Positions 10,796 through 21,589 of a stretch of 64,000 nucleotides of DNA are shown piece after piece (within the stretch, counting starts at the first letter, position 1; each line of letters begins with the position of its first letter). The translations under genes were made by a program, and so were the position numbers. Source of the stretch: Prorocentrum cordatum (lineage: Eukaryota; Sar; Dinophyceae; Prorocentrales; Prorocentraceae). The notes below the pieces were generated by a model that was not told the DNA's origin, ran no database searches, and saw nothing but the letters and a program-made list of their open reading frames with translations. The DNA is taken from contig CAUYUJ010015948.1 in assembly GCA_963575745.1 (NCBI GenBank), forward strand, positions 1,331,181 through 1,395,180, in the 5' to 3' direction.

Positions 10796-11930
10796 TACAC
10801 AACACACAGCAAATTGGGGTCGGTTTGTGTTGTGATGTGCTGCAGGTCTCGGGCGCACGCACACGCACAACGTCGCTGTGCCGAGATGCCTTGCGGTTGG
10901 CAATGCCAGTGTAGACGATACCCTGTCAGATTGCCGTTGCGGCCTTCGGGTTACGTAGGGGCATCTGCTTGCATGGCTGTATCTGCCTAAGCGCGGCCCC
11001 GAAGCTCGCGCGCCCTTTTGCGGGCTACTGGCGGGGCTTGAGGCTCTTCCGGCATGGCGGTGGTGTTGTGGCCCGTCTCTGGGGACTTCGCCGTCTGTAA
11101 TGTCGCTCAGAGACGGCCGCCACGAAAGCCCTCGTGTTGTCCAGACTCTCAGGCGGGTCTCGGCCTGGTTCTGCGCAAAAGTCATCGCCACTCGCCCTGG
11201 TCCCTTCCTTCTCTTCCTACTCCTCCTCCCCCAGTCGCCGGCATGGCGTTGCTCCTGGGGGATGCGGTCCCTGCCCGAACTCAGCGGCATGTGCTACCAG
11301 CTGCTGGCCCGGCATTGTGCGAGCAGGTTGGGCCTCGGGGCAGGGCGGTTCGGCACTGCTCTTTCCAGGGCCGCTCCTGAAGAAATCCGTCGACGTGACC
11401 GTCCTGAGCGCTTTCGGCCCCGTGCTGCGCGGCGAGGCTCCCTCTCTCCCCCCCCCCTGGTCTGGAGTGGCAAACAAGCACGGTATCTTACCCACCCGCG
11501 CTCCAACGGGCTCCCGCGAGCCTCGTGTGGAGACGCAAGACGCGGTGCCGCCACATCACACCACCTTGAACGGCCTGGTCCACTTTCCTTAGCCGACAGC
11601 GGCAACCACCGAGGGCCGCACACACGTTCACGTCCAAGGCTGGATGCTGCCACGCGCTGTTGCGGGACCTCGCCGTGTGCGGCCCGAGTTGTCGTGCGAG
11701 CGTTGGCTCTGCCTGGTTCTGGGACGGGGCCGGTTTTAGTGGATGGGTGCACTGGGAGCAGCGTGCGAGCGTGAGTCGGCGTATGGCTGGGTGCACAAGG
11801 GCCCGTGCCCCACCCACGTACTTCCCTTCATCCTCCGCAGCCGGCATGAGTTGCCACGGCGTGCGGCCGGGTATGAGATGGTGCGGAGATGCAGCATCGC
11901 CGCAATGGGCGGGCAACGAACCGTGGAACA
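10796..11930. other. GC-rich spacer without recognised genes
   Basis: Open frames of 150-220 codons exist on both strands over the same bases with no domain I recognise. I treat them as chance frames in GC-rich DNA. Confidence 0.4.
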
Positions 11931-12575
11931 CACACACCACACACACACACACACACGCACGCACGCACGCACACACACACACAAACACACTTTTTTAGTC
12001 AGCAGCCGCAAGCGAAAGCGCAAACGGCGAGTCGAGTCAGAGCGGGCCGCGCAAAGCACGAACACACACACACACACACGCACACACACAAAAACACACG
12101 CACGCACGCACGCACACGCACACGCACACGCACACGCACGCGCACACGCACACGCACACGCAGACGCAGACGCAGACGCACTTGCACACGCAAAGGCACA
12201 GGCACAGGCACATTAACGCACACACGCACAACACAGACGCACACACGCACATGCACACGCACACGCACACGCACACGCACACACACACACACACATACAC
12301 ACATACACACAATACACACGCACACACAACCTACACACAATTCACTTAACACACATACGCAGCAAACACAACGAGCACACACACACAACAGACACACACA
12401 CACACACGCACACACGAATACACGCACACACGCGCCGATCGTCGACGGCCCCAAGGGTCCGAACACGGACACTCCTGGCGCCGAATATGACACGCACACA
12501 CGCAACACGCACAACACACACACACACAACACACGCACACAACACACGCACACAACACACGCACACACGCGCTGA
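11931..12575. repeat. CA/GCAC microsatellites broken by a dispersed module
   Basis: CA/GCAC runs cover 11931-11988, 12060-12330 and 12370-12570. They are separated at 11989-12055 by a copy of the GTCAGCAGCCGCAAGCGAAA-type module and at 12435-12490 by a GATCGTCGACGGCCCC segment that recurs near 12570-12620. Confidence 0.9.
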
Positions 12576-13062
12576 TCGATGACGGCCCCAGGGGCCCGGA
12601 CGCGGACCCTCCCGGCGCCGAGGATGATGGCCCCGTGCCCCGCCCCTTGCACTTCGTCGCTACTCGAGGCCTCGGGGCCTCCGCGCACCACGCCCGTCGG
12701 GGACGTCGTCCGTCGTCGTCGTCGTCGTCGTCCGCTGCCCGCCGTCCGCCGGCCGCCGTCCGTCGTCCGTCCTCCGCCGTCCGTCCGTTGTCCGCCGCCG
12801 TCCTCGCCGAGACCGACGAGGGCCTCCGAGCGCCCCCGCCCTGGCGGGGCGGGCTGCGGGCGGCGACCTCTTCGGCGCCGCGCGCCGCACGGCTGCCCCC
12901 CCGACCGCGGCCGCCGCGATGGCGAGCAGCCCGGTGGTGGCCTTCGAGGCGAGGTCGCCGCCCTGCTCCGCCTTCTGCGCACCGGTGGGCTGCCTCCACG
13001 AGGAGGGGGCAGGATCGGTCGGCACCGGATCGAGGAGTCGGATCGGGAGGTCGGATCGGGAA
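12576..13062. repeat. very GC-rich GTC/CCGTCC simple-sequence region
   Basis: CGTCGTCGTC runs near 12705-12730 grade into CCGTCCGCC words to about 12800 and then GC-rich spacer. It is open in most frames on both strands. Confidence 0.7.
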
Positions 13063-13262
13063 GTCGGAGTGTGCGTCCGATCGGGCTGGCGTCGGAGCGG
13101 AGTCGCCATCGAATCGGATCGGTTTCGCCAGGGTGCATAGCAGCGCCATGCGAGCATCAAGCCGCATCGGATCGTCCGAATATCGGAATCGGCTCGGATC
13201 GGGCTGGCCGGGATCGGTATCGGAAGGGATCGACCGAATCGACATGGATCTTGGGGGGTTCA
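13063..13262. repeat. dispersed ATCGG-rich repeat, copy 1 of 3
   Basis: It shares the order of words with copies at 15650-15893 and 56045-56270: a GATCGGGCTG word, a GCATCAAGC/CATCGGGC word, then CGGATCGTCCGAATATCGG and a run of ATCGG words. Copy 1 is the most diverged at its start. Confidence 0.75.
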
Positions 13263-14550
13263 GCATCGAAGGAAACGGGCCCTGAGGAAACGGGTCCCAA
13301 AAGGTGGTAGCTGTCTTCGGGCCGCTGAGGCCCACCACAAGCCCCAGGACCGTCAGCCGCCATGAAAGAAGTGGGCCCCCTGAAGGAAAGGTGCCCTCGG
13401 AATTCTCACCGCTTTCGGGCCCCTGGGGCCCTGCACGGTCGGGGAGACGAAAGACTTGCCTGACGGGGCCCTGAGAAAAATGGCGGGACGTAGCTAGCTC
13501 TCGCAGCTATCCGTATGGAACTTCCAAATGCAAAGTCCAAGGGCCCCCACCCGCGTTTCCCCGGCGCTCCCGGGTACTTCAGGGCCTTGCTCTCTTCGGG
13601 GCCTCTTGGGCGGGACTGGCCCAAGAATGAATAATTAAAGACGAACATTCAGCCTCGCTCGATTTTCGCATGCTCGATGAGCCTTTTCCCCGAGACATCC
13701 TGCGGGACCGCCCCCGAGACCGCATGCAGGCCCAAAAGAGGATCCGAAAGAGGACGCCAAGCGAACCCCCTAGGGCCCTAGGGCCACAGAGACCCCTTTG
13801 AGTTTGCTAGGAGGTCCCCTAAGGCGGCCTCCAAATGGCAACCACGAGACCCCAGAGAAGACTCCACAAGGCTTTCCAAGAGACCCCTGGAGGCCTCAAA
13901 GGCACGGAGCCGAACGGGGAAGCGCAAACAAAAAGGCGAGCACGAGGGTGAACAAAAAGAAGGTCTTGTCCGCAACCCAGGCCCGGTCGCGGGATGGGCC
14001 GACTGCCAATAGATCAATACGGTAGTGCGGCGAGCGACCAACAGCAGACATTTGGCGAGAGCTTAAGGCAGGCGAAGGCCAATGCGACGACGCGCGCGAC
14101 AAAACATACCGACAACCATGGTGATGACGAACCGTGCCCAGCCCCACGAGGGTCGAGCTCTGGGACGACGAGTGGCCGCACGTGTGTCCAGCTCTCGCCT
14201 GGGGCAGGCCACGCCATGTACGCCGAGCTTTCTTGCAACTTGCAAATTTTGGCCCCCCCGCCGCCACCAGGAAGCCGCCACGGACCCGCGGACGCCGGCC
14301 GTGCCCGGCACGAACGCAGACCTGGGAGGCGGCCGGCGGCGCAGGGGCGGAGAGGCAGCAGGCAGGGAGCGGGGCACGCAGGTTCGTGTCGTGGCGGCCT
14401 GTACATTGGGTTCTGAGTTCTGACGCGGCGTGGACCGTCCAACCATGAGCGATCGCGGCTCTCCGATAGCGCGAGGTCTGGCGGCGTTCAACCTTGAATA
14501 CCCTCGCCAGGGTCGTCGTCGCGTCAACGAGGAGCGAACTTGCCGTAGGC
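13263..14550. other. spacer, no gene recognised
   Basis: Mixed GC-rich sequence. Part of 13700-13880 contains CCAAGAG-type words like the composite repeat. Overlapping open frames on both strands give no domain. Confidence 0.4.
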
Positions 14551-14592
14551 GGAGAGGAGGAGGAGGAGGAGGAGGAGGAGGAGGAGGAGGAT
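14551..14592 (+). repeat. GGA trinucleotide repeat
   Basis: Near-perfect run of GGA, 42 bases. Confidence 0.95.
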
Positions 14593-15092
14593 GCACTGCC
14601 TGCCACAGAGCTGAGGGGCCAGAGGCACCGCCAAATAACCGAGGAGAGCGGGACGGCCAAGGGGCTCTCGTTCATCGTCGTCCGCCCCCCTCCCCCTGCA
14701 TCCATCTTCTTTCAAGTGATGCCAGCGCATGGGCCCTAACAAGGCGGTTTTAGTGCTCTCGATGTGCGATCTACGTGATGCAATCTGTGTTCATTGCAAA
14801 AACGATAGCCCTTGCAGTTACGGATAAGAATGAGGGGGGCGGCGGGGTCGTCGGCAGTCTGCGAGGCTCGACAAGACATTAGAAAAAGCTCGCCGAAAGC
14901 GTTCATTTTACACAATGTACAACTGTCCCGCCGCTGGCGCCGAATTTGGTGGGTCAAGGGTGGGTGGGTCGCGGGGTCGAGGGTGTGTCACGGGTCAAGG
15001 GTGGGTCCGTTTGCTTCCGCTGGCCTTCTGCAGGCGTCTGCCGAACCGAAGGCGAGGCCCTACCTGGAATGCCGCCACCGCCACATGCACGA
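14593..15092. other. spacer, no gene recognised
   Basis: Nothing recognisable apart from a GGGTCAAGGGTGGGT-type short duplication near 14950-15005. Confidence 0.4.
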
Positions 15093-15245
15093 GTAGAAGC
15101 GGCGGCGGCGGCGACGCCACACCGCAGGCGGCGGCGGCGGCGACGACGGCGACGCCATTTCACAGGCGGCGGAGACGACGCCGACGGTAGCGGTGACGAC
15201 GGCGGCGACAGCGGTGGCGGCGACGACGGCGGCGGCGGCGCCATG
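15093..15245. repeat. GGC/GAC trinucleotide-rich array
   Basis: Runs of GGCGGCGGCGAC with substitutions over about 150 bases. Confidence 0.9.
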
Positions 15246-15649
15246 CCGCGGGCGGCCCGTGCCAGCGCAGAGAAGCGGCGGCGGCGTGGACGTCTCGGGG
15301 CGGTTTGCCCCCGCCCCCCCCGTGGGACGCGCTCTGGAAGAGGGCGCCAGCACCCACGGCCACGGGCAGCGCGACGCCGGCCATGCTGGCAAGACCAAGG
15401 CCGCCTCGGGATCGAGATCGAGGCTCGGGAGGATCGAAGGTGCGCTGCTAGAATGTGTCCATATCCACTGCCGCGGGGTCGTGTCCCGCGGGCTCTGGGA
15501 CCGATGGATGTGGATGTATGCCCTGTGGAGGTTGATCGATGCTCGAGAGGCTTTGGGGAATTGTTGCGTCCCTTGGCGCCTCCTGGAGCGTCCTCGTTGC
15601 CACGGCTAGATTCTCGTCGAAATTCTAGCCAGAACGCGCCCCTGGATCA

Positions 15650-15893
15650 ATCAACATCGGATCAAGAAATCGGATCCAACTAGGCATGTGCATCGGATTG
15701 AGCTGCACCAGCACGGAGTTGACATGGAGTCGAATCGGCTGGGCCAGGATGCACAAACTCCATGCAAACATCGGGCTGCATCGGATCGTCGGAATATCGG
15801 AATTGAATCGGATCGAGCTGGCCGGACTCGATCGCGACGCAGGTCGATCGGGTCGAAGTGGACCTCGCTCGGGTCAGCATCGTCAAACCTGTC
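15650..15893. repeat. dispersed ATCGG-rich repeat, copy 2 of 3
   Basis: Contains GCATGTGCATCGGATTGAGC, CCATGCAAACATCGGGC and GGATCGTCGGAATATCGG, aligned in order with the other two copies. Confidence 0.8.
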
Positions 15894-16270
15894 CCCATCC
15901 CCAATGGGCCAGGGCTCCTTGGTGCCACCGGCCTGCCTCCTCCGGGTGGAGGCGGACACCGCGAGATCCGACAGGGAGGGCACCCGTCCCCTCCTGCAAT
16001 TGTCTGGTGTTGTCGTGTCTCTTTGCGTTCGAAGAATGTCAGCGACGACCCATTCGCAGATCAAGCCAATCCTTCATCCTCTGGACCTGTGCCGCGCCTG
16101 CCGCCGTGACGGCCCGACCAGTCAAAGCGCGCCTGAAATTTGACACTGCTTGTCCGCGTGCATGGGCCAGTTGCCTTGGCCCCGCTGTCTGGCACGCCCC
16201 TCCTGCATGCGTGGGTCGGACAGCGGGGCCAAGGCTTTGCCAGTGGGGATGGGGATACGGCCACGAACTT
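15894..16270. other. spacer with a short inverted pair
   Basis: GGCCCCGCTGTC near 16178 and GACAGCGGGGCC near 16219 form an inverted pair around a TGCATGCGTG core. I see no gene. Confidence 0.5.
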
Positions 16271-16425
16271 GTGCTTCTCGTCGCGGCGGCGGCCACGGCA
16301 ACACGCTACGCCCTGCAAACGGGTAGCGTGTTGCTCCGCTCCGCGTGGCGGGAGGCTGAGAAAAGCTTGGGGACTTGGACGTGGTTAGCGTGTCAGACCG
16401 AAGCCCGTTGGGCCGACACTAGCGC
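16271..16425. repeat. dispersed repeat pair member (partner at 51530-51705)
   Basis: It shares in order GTCGCGGCGGC, ACACGCTA, GGGACTTGGACGTGG, AGCGTGTC and CCGAAGC with the segment near 51.6 kb. Confidence 0.7.
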
Positions 16426-16599
16426 CCGTCCCAGCGGGATAGGGATAGGTCCAACGATGCTGTTGGGAGGAACTCCATGCGAGGTCTTTGTGAATGGTGT
16501 TTGCAATTGGTCACTCGGTGTGCCTAGAGTTATTTCCTATCGGAGATTGCGAGGTTTGGAGAAGCAGCGGGCCCTTTTTATAACTTCTGGACGCTTCCA

Positions 16600-16840
16600 G
16601 AGGCGGGAAGGAGGAAGGGGAACGATGAGAGGGGGAAGGGAGGAGGGGGCGGAGGACGGAAGGAGGGAAGAATGGAAGGGAGGAGTGAGAACGGGGGAGG
16701 AGAGAGGGAAGTAGGCGACAGAAGAGGCCAATCTCCTTTGTCCTCCAACCTTCTCCTTCTCATTCTCCGCCGCTTCCCTTTTCCGACCTCCTCCTTCTTC
16801 TCCTCCGCCTCCTCCCCCTCAATCTTCATCCTTTTCTTGA
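16600..16840. repeat. polypurine tract followed by polypyrimidine tract
   Basis: About 110 bases almost wholly A/G on the + strand (16600-16712) switch within 20 bases to about 110 bases almost wholly C/T (16733-16840). Each half could form intramolecular triplex DNA, and together they could pair imperfectly as a hairpin. Confidence 0.85.
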
Positions 16841-17127
16841 TTCCCCACCGCCTAAGTCAGATCCCTACCAACTGCACCTCACGTTCCAATCATCCACCTC
16901 GCCTCACTATATACCGCGATCGCCTCAGTCTCAACAAGCTGAAGCACTGCCAGACAGATAAAACAAATGACTTGAGTCTGCCGCGGGCGGCAGGTCTGGA
17001 GGTGGGCATGGACGCCACGACGGATGACCATGTATACTCTATCCGGCGCTTGAGCCGCCAACTCCATCTCAGTGAAAAGATTTGGCCGCCAGCCCCATAT
17101 GACTGAAAAGAGTTATCCGTCCACTCC
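16841..17127. other. spacer, no gene recognised
   Basis: Mixed-composition sequence less GC-rich than its surroundings. Short open frames only. Confidence 0.3.
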
Positions 17128-17490
17128 GAGTTGACGAACCTGCTTGACGGCCTCCTTCCGAGTTGACGAAACCCCTTGAAGGCCTCTCTCTGAATTGACG
17201 AACGCCCTTGACGGCCCTTCTCCAAGTTGACGAACCCCCTTGACGAATCCCCTTGACGGTCTCCTTCTGGGGTGACGAACCTCGTGACGGCCTCCCTCCG
17301 AGTTGATGAGCTCCCTTGACGGCCCCCCTTGCCGCCCCCTTCCTCTTGACGAAAAAAGCGTCGGGGCCGAGCAGATAGTTAAGCACGACCTTGGTCTTGA
17401 CGAACAAAGTGTCGGGGCCGAGTTGATGGCTCCTCTCGTCTTGACGAACGAAATGTTGGAGCTGAATTGACGATTGCTTTCGCCTTAGCG
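17128..17490. repeat. 32-bp minisatellite followed by a longer related unit
   Basis: GAGTTGACGAACC-like starts at 17128, 17160, 17192, 17224, 17269 and 17300 give a 32-base unit containing CTTGACGGCCTCC. The spacing of 45 is one unit plus a 13-base partial duplication. From 17341 a longer unit of about 45-52 bases starting CTTGACGAACAAAG repeats three times. Confidence 0.9.
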
Positions 17491-18055
17491 TCCGTAGTCT
17501 TGGGGCCGGCATTACGACCGTTGCGGGCGCTTCTCCAGACATGCGCCGTCTCAGCCACTGGGTTGAACTCAAGAGATAACTACCTTCCGCATGCCAAGGC
17601 TCGTATACAAGGACACTCCCAAACATGGTGAATAGCCCAACTGCAACAAAAGCTGCGGCACACGTACTTCCCCCTTTCCCCCCGTCGGTCTGCACGACGA
17701 TGTTCGCATTCATTGGGTCACGGTCGGATTTTGCCGGCAGCGTCTTTCTCAAATACGTCAGATTGTCCGTGGTGAGGTCTGCGGGCCCATCCGCGACTTT
17801 GTTGTGATTCGTTGGCATCCAGTACAATGGGTTATCATATAAACTCGGTAGTCTCTACCCTTTGACATAGAACCAGTAAAGCAAGTACTGGGTGCGTCGC
17901 TGCATGATGTGCTCATCTTCTGGACGATGTGAGACAGCCCTCCCACAAACAACTTCCACCAATGTTTGGCTGTGACGTTTGAATCAGAGGCTTCCTCCCT
18001 TGTCCGTCGTTCTTATCGTGTTCCTCCCGACGTCGCCTTTTTTTCATAAGCCTCT
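17491..18055. other. spacer, no gene recognised
   Basis: No repeat or coding signal that I can support. The longest frames are short and conflict. Confidence 0.3.
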
Positions 18056-18480
18056 GTTCTTCCGCTTCCCCCTTCTAATCCCACCCAGTCTCCTCGCTCC
18101 CTCCCTCCCCCATCCCCCTCCTCCGCCCCTGTCCTTTTTCCCGTCCTTCAATATCTATCTTCAAGCTGTTTCTGTTTCTCCTCGTCGTTATCCTCGTCGT
18201 CTTCCTTATGTGTTTCCTCCTTCTACGCCTCCTCCTCCTGCTCCTCCTCTTGCATCCACCTCCTCATTCCACGTCTCCTTCTCCCGTCCCTCTCAACCTA
18301 CATCCTACTCCTCCTGCAACCTCCTCCTCCGCCTCCTCCGCCTCCTTCTTCCGCCATCGTCGTCGACCTTATCCCTCCCCCTCCTCCTCCTCCTGCTTCT
18401 CCTCAGCTTCCCCTCCTCGTCGTCCTCCCCCTCCTTCTCTTCCTCCTGCCTCCTCCTTTTCCTGCCTCCTTCCTGATTGT
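18056..18480. repeat. long polypyrimidine (CTC/CCT) tract
   Basis: About 425 bases of nearly pure C/T on the + strand with CCTCCTCCT runs. The apparent 165-codon frame is a Ser/Pro/Leu artefact of the repeat. Confidence 0.9.
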
Positions 18481-19095
18481 AAGATGGCGATCAATGCAAT
18501 AATGTGGGGGGAGCGACAAACGTCGTAATGTCACACATCACGCACACGGGTGAGGGGAGACACGGTGATGGGGGTCGGCGGTGCGGCGTAAGCCACCGAC
18601 AGACCGACGGCGTCGCCAAGCTACTGTGGTAGGCGTGGCGCTACGTGGGAAAAACGCCTACAACGTCACCTGGTACTGCGGGACAACCACACCAGATGGC
18701 CCAATGCCACCACATTGGGTCGACGATACCCCGCACTGGTAACAGGCTGAAGCAGCAACCAATGCCACAGAGGCACAAGCAACCAGAACCACCATGGTAA
18801 CGGAGCACACCTGGCTCACCATGGTAACCGACACTCGCCCCGTGCCGCACAACATGCCACGTACATTTGGCACTTGGGTGGTCCACGAACCGTAGATAAG
18901 AACCCCGCCCAACACACAAGGTGGGCTGGTTCGCAGTCCCGCATGCCTTGCCACGCAAGTGCCGCTCCAGGGTGGGACGCGGAGGGAGCTGGAAACAGCG
19001 GTACTTACACCAGTCTGGCAACGAATTGCGGGAGAGTGCGCGCAAAGATAATATCTGAGAGGACGTGACGCTGAGACTGTTGATCAGGATAGGTC
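18481..19095. other. spacer with GGGGTCGGCGG word
   Basis: Includes GGGGTCGGCGGTGCGGCGTA near 18569, a word also near 35738 and, diverged, near 21592, where it adjoins composite repeat. The short phrase CACCATGGTAACCG recurs near 18790-18830. No gene is recognised. Confidence 0.4.
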
Positions 19096-19345
19096 GAGAA
19101 CACTATGACCGCGAGGCGGGTCATGGTCATCAATCGGCGGCACCATGACCGCGAGGGGGGTCATGGTCATGAATCCCCGCCGAAGCTCCTGTCACACCGC
19201 GACCCCCGATCGGGAGGGACCGAGAGCACTATGACCGCGAGGGGGGTCATGGTCAACCAGCGTCAACACCATGACCGCAACGGGGGTCATGGTCATCAAG
19301 CCCCGTCGAAGCTCTCCTCACACCGTGACCCCAACATTTTCAGCG
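19096..19345. repeat. 125-bp tandem repeat made of CATGACC hairpins
   Basis: Two tandem copies start CGAGAACACTATGACC at 19096 and CGAGAGCACTATGACC at 19221. Each holds two hairpins of the form CATGACC...GGTCATGG with a short G-rich loop, followed by CCGAAGCTC and CACACCG. Confidence 0.9.
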
Positions 19346-19985
19346 TGCATCGGCCGCTGGACCCCTCCGCCTGCAACGGCCCACCCTCCCCGTGGGAATC
19401 GACAGGGCGATTCCGCAAGACGTGTGTAAGCCACCTTTTGACAACGCACAAATTGCACAAGTGCGCCTCCTCAACAACATGAGTTCCGAATCTTCGACTT
19501 CCGCTTCGCTTCGGCTCCGTCTGGCCCGTTGACTGTCCAGGCGCGCGCCCGACGATGGATGGCAATAAGGAACGGTCAAAAATCAGTCTCCAGGCCGGGG
19601 GGCCGTTTGTCTAATCATCATCCTGGGCGCCGTCGCGTGAACACAACCCCTGGTAATTTCTTAATCCTCATCCTGCATTAATCCCTGCTCCGTCCTCAAC
19701 CTCCCTCCTCCTCTCTCTACTCTTCTCTCTGTTCTCCTCCCTCCATCTTTCTCAGCTTTCCTCCTTCTCCTTCTTATCACTTCCTCGTCTCTCACAATGT
19801 TTCTCCATTTGCGCCACCGTGCCTTCAGCACGGGGTGGAGTGCCCCAAGACCTATGCATTTCAAAGAAGGCGTTGAAAAAGTCTCGAAGGCCTGAAGCCC
19901 CGGTTTCCTGGCCGCTCCTGGAAATCCTTGGGATTTCCTGGGGTGCTTCGTGTAAGCTGTTGGGCCACTTCGCAAGCCTAAAACT
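19346..19985. other. spacer with a polypyrimidine stretch
   Basis: C/T-rich at 19668-19790, otherwise mixed. No gene recognised. Confidence 0.4.
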
Positions 19986-21560
19986 TCCCCTGGGACCCCC
20001 AAGAGTGTTCAAACAAGCGCCCCAGGAAGTTGAAGAACGGCCCGAGATGGCCCACGAGCGCCCCAAGATATCCGATCTTGTCCCAAGACAACCGAAGAGG
20101 CCCCCAAGGCGCCCAAAGAGGGCTCCGAGAGTCCTGCCAAGGGGGCCCCGCGACAAACATCAATGATGTTCATGCGATGTCTCAAGGATTTTAGCGTTCT
20201 CGCCTTTCCGGGCCTCCGACGCCCCAGATGGCCCAAGAGGACCCCAAAAGGGCCCAAGGGGCCTCCAAGAGGCGGCCCAAAAGAGCTCCCGGACGGCCTA
20301 AGAGGACCCCAAGGCCGCCCAGGAGGGTCCCAAGATGGCCCCCGAGACCGACAGGAGACCCCAAGAAGCCCCCCAAAAACCCCAGGATGCCCCCGAGAGG
20401 CCCAGGAGGGCCCACAAAAGGCCCGCAAGAGGCCCTCCGCGAGGCCACAAAACACCCAAGAGGCTTCCGACCGGCCCCCCAAGAGGTCCCAGCAGGCACC
20501 CAAGAGGCCTCTGACCTACAATCCGGGATGGGCCGAAGGCCGGTAGATCCGCCGCCCCCTGTGGTCTTGCCACAGGGATGCACTGCGTGCCAACTGTATG
20601 GCAGGTTTTTGATTCTTTTCTGAAGATCGCCCCGTGGGGTCTCGACCCATGTCCGCCGGCCCGGAGGTGGGAGGTACAGATTTGTCCGCCCAGACCGGCT
20701 CCAGGATGGCGTCCAAGAGGCCAAGATGGCCTCTAAGACGGCTTAGATGGCCCAAAGTGGCCTTGAAGACGGTTCAAAGACGCCTCTCGGACGGCCAAGG
20801 TGGCCCCAAGACGGTCCAAAATGTCCTCCAGCCGGCCCAAGAGGCCCCTCAGATGCACCGAGAGGGCTCCAAGAGGACCTCCAGGAGGCCAACATCATTC
20901 ATTTCCCAGCATGTGCTTCAATGAGCCGACCCCCGCTTGCTGGGGGTGCAACGGCGTGTGACATGATTGGCTGTGCCCCTCGCCCTGTCCCCCTCCCCTG
21001 GGGCCTGAGATCCGATTGGAGGAGGGGGGGGCCGGGGCGGACACCCAGGGCAGGGGCTCATCAACGCTTCCCTTGGCCTCCGGAGTTTCCATTTCTAGAC
21101 TCTCTGGCCTCCAAGATGCATTAGAGCCGATCTACGCTTGCTCAAGCCTCGGAGCCTCAAACACGCCCCAAGATGTTTCAGGCCCCAAGAACAACTAATC
21201 GGTTAAATATGTTTGGGGAGCGTATGGTAAACATATCCGATTCTTTTGTCTCAACAGCGTCAAAGATGGCTCAAGAGGCCCCACTGATCGCTCCAAGATG
21301 GCCTAAGAAGCCCCCAAGAGGACTTCAAGACGGCCGAAGTGGGTCCCAAGGCTGCCCAGGAGGCGCCCAAGATGGCCCAAGAGAGCCCGAACATGGCCCC
21401 AACGGGGGTCCAAGACAGGCAACTCGAACTGACATTCCGAATCATCCGTAAGGGGAACCCCGAGACCGCCAGCAGGCGCACAAAAAACGTCCAATAGGCC
21501 TGGTGTGGCCCCCAAGAGGCTCAAGCGAGGCCCCCAGAGAGTCCACAAGAGGCACCAAAA
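19986..21560. repeat. composite repeat block, CCAAGAGGCC orientation, with collinear modules
   Basis: Degenerate GGCCCAAGAGG and CCCCAAGACGG words fill 20000-20530, 20700-20890 and 21255-21560. Fixed modules lie between them: a GCGTTCTCGCCTTTCC module near 20196, a GCCGAAGGCCGGTAGA module near 20525, a CCCCCGCTTGCTGGGGG module near 20931, and GAGACCGCCAGCAGGCGC near 21462. The first and second modules have relatives at 22010 and 48560. The last two have relatives at 52530 and 53010. Confidence 0.85.
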
Positions 21561-21589
21561 GGCTTCAGCCGTTCACTTCATCCCTCTTT

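Noticed and set aside
11100-11774. 224-codon plus-strand frame
   Set aside because: Overlaps equally long frames on the other strand in GC-rich DNA, with no recognisable domain and no neighbouring support.
12346-13338. Minus-strand frames of 330 and 379 codons
   Set aside because: They cross CA arrays, GTC runs and the ATCGG repeat, and the peptide is Cys/Val then Arg/Gly low-complexity.
21241-21280. Dinoflagellate spliced-leader sequence (AAGATGGCTCAAGAGG looks a little like it)
   Set aside because: The match is only to the GGCTCAAG end and is explained by the CCAAGAG composite word. The conserved upstream part is absent.
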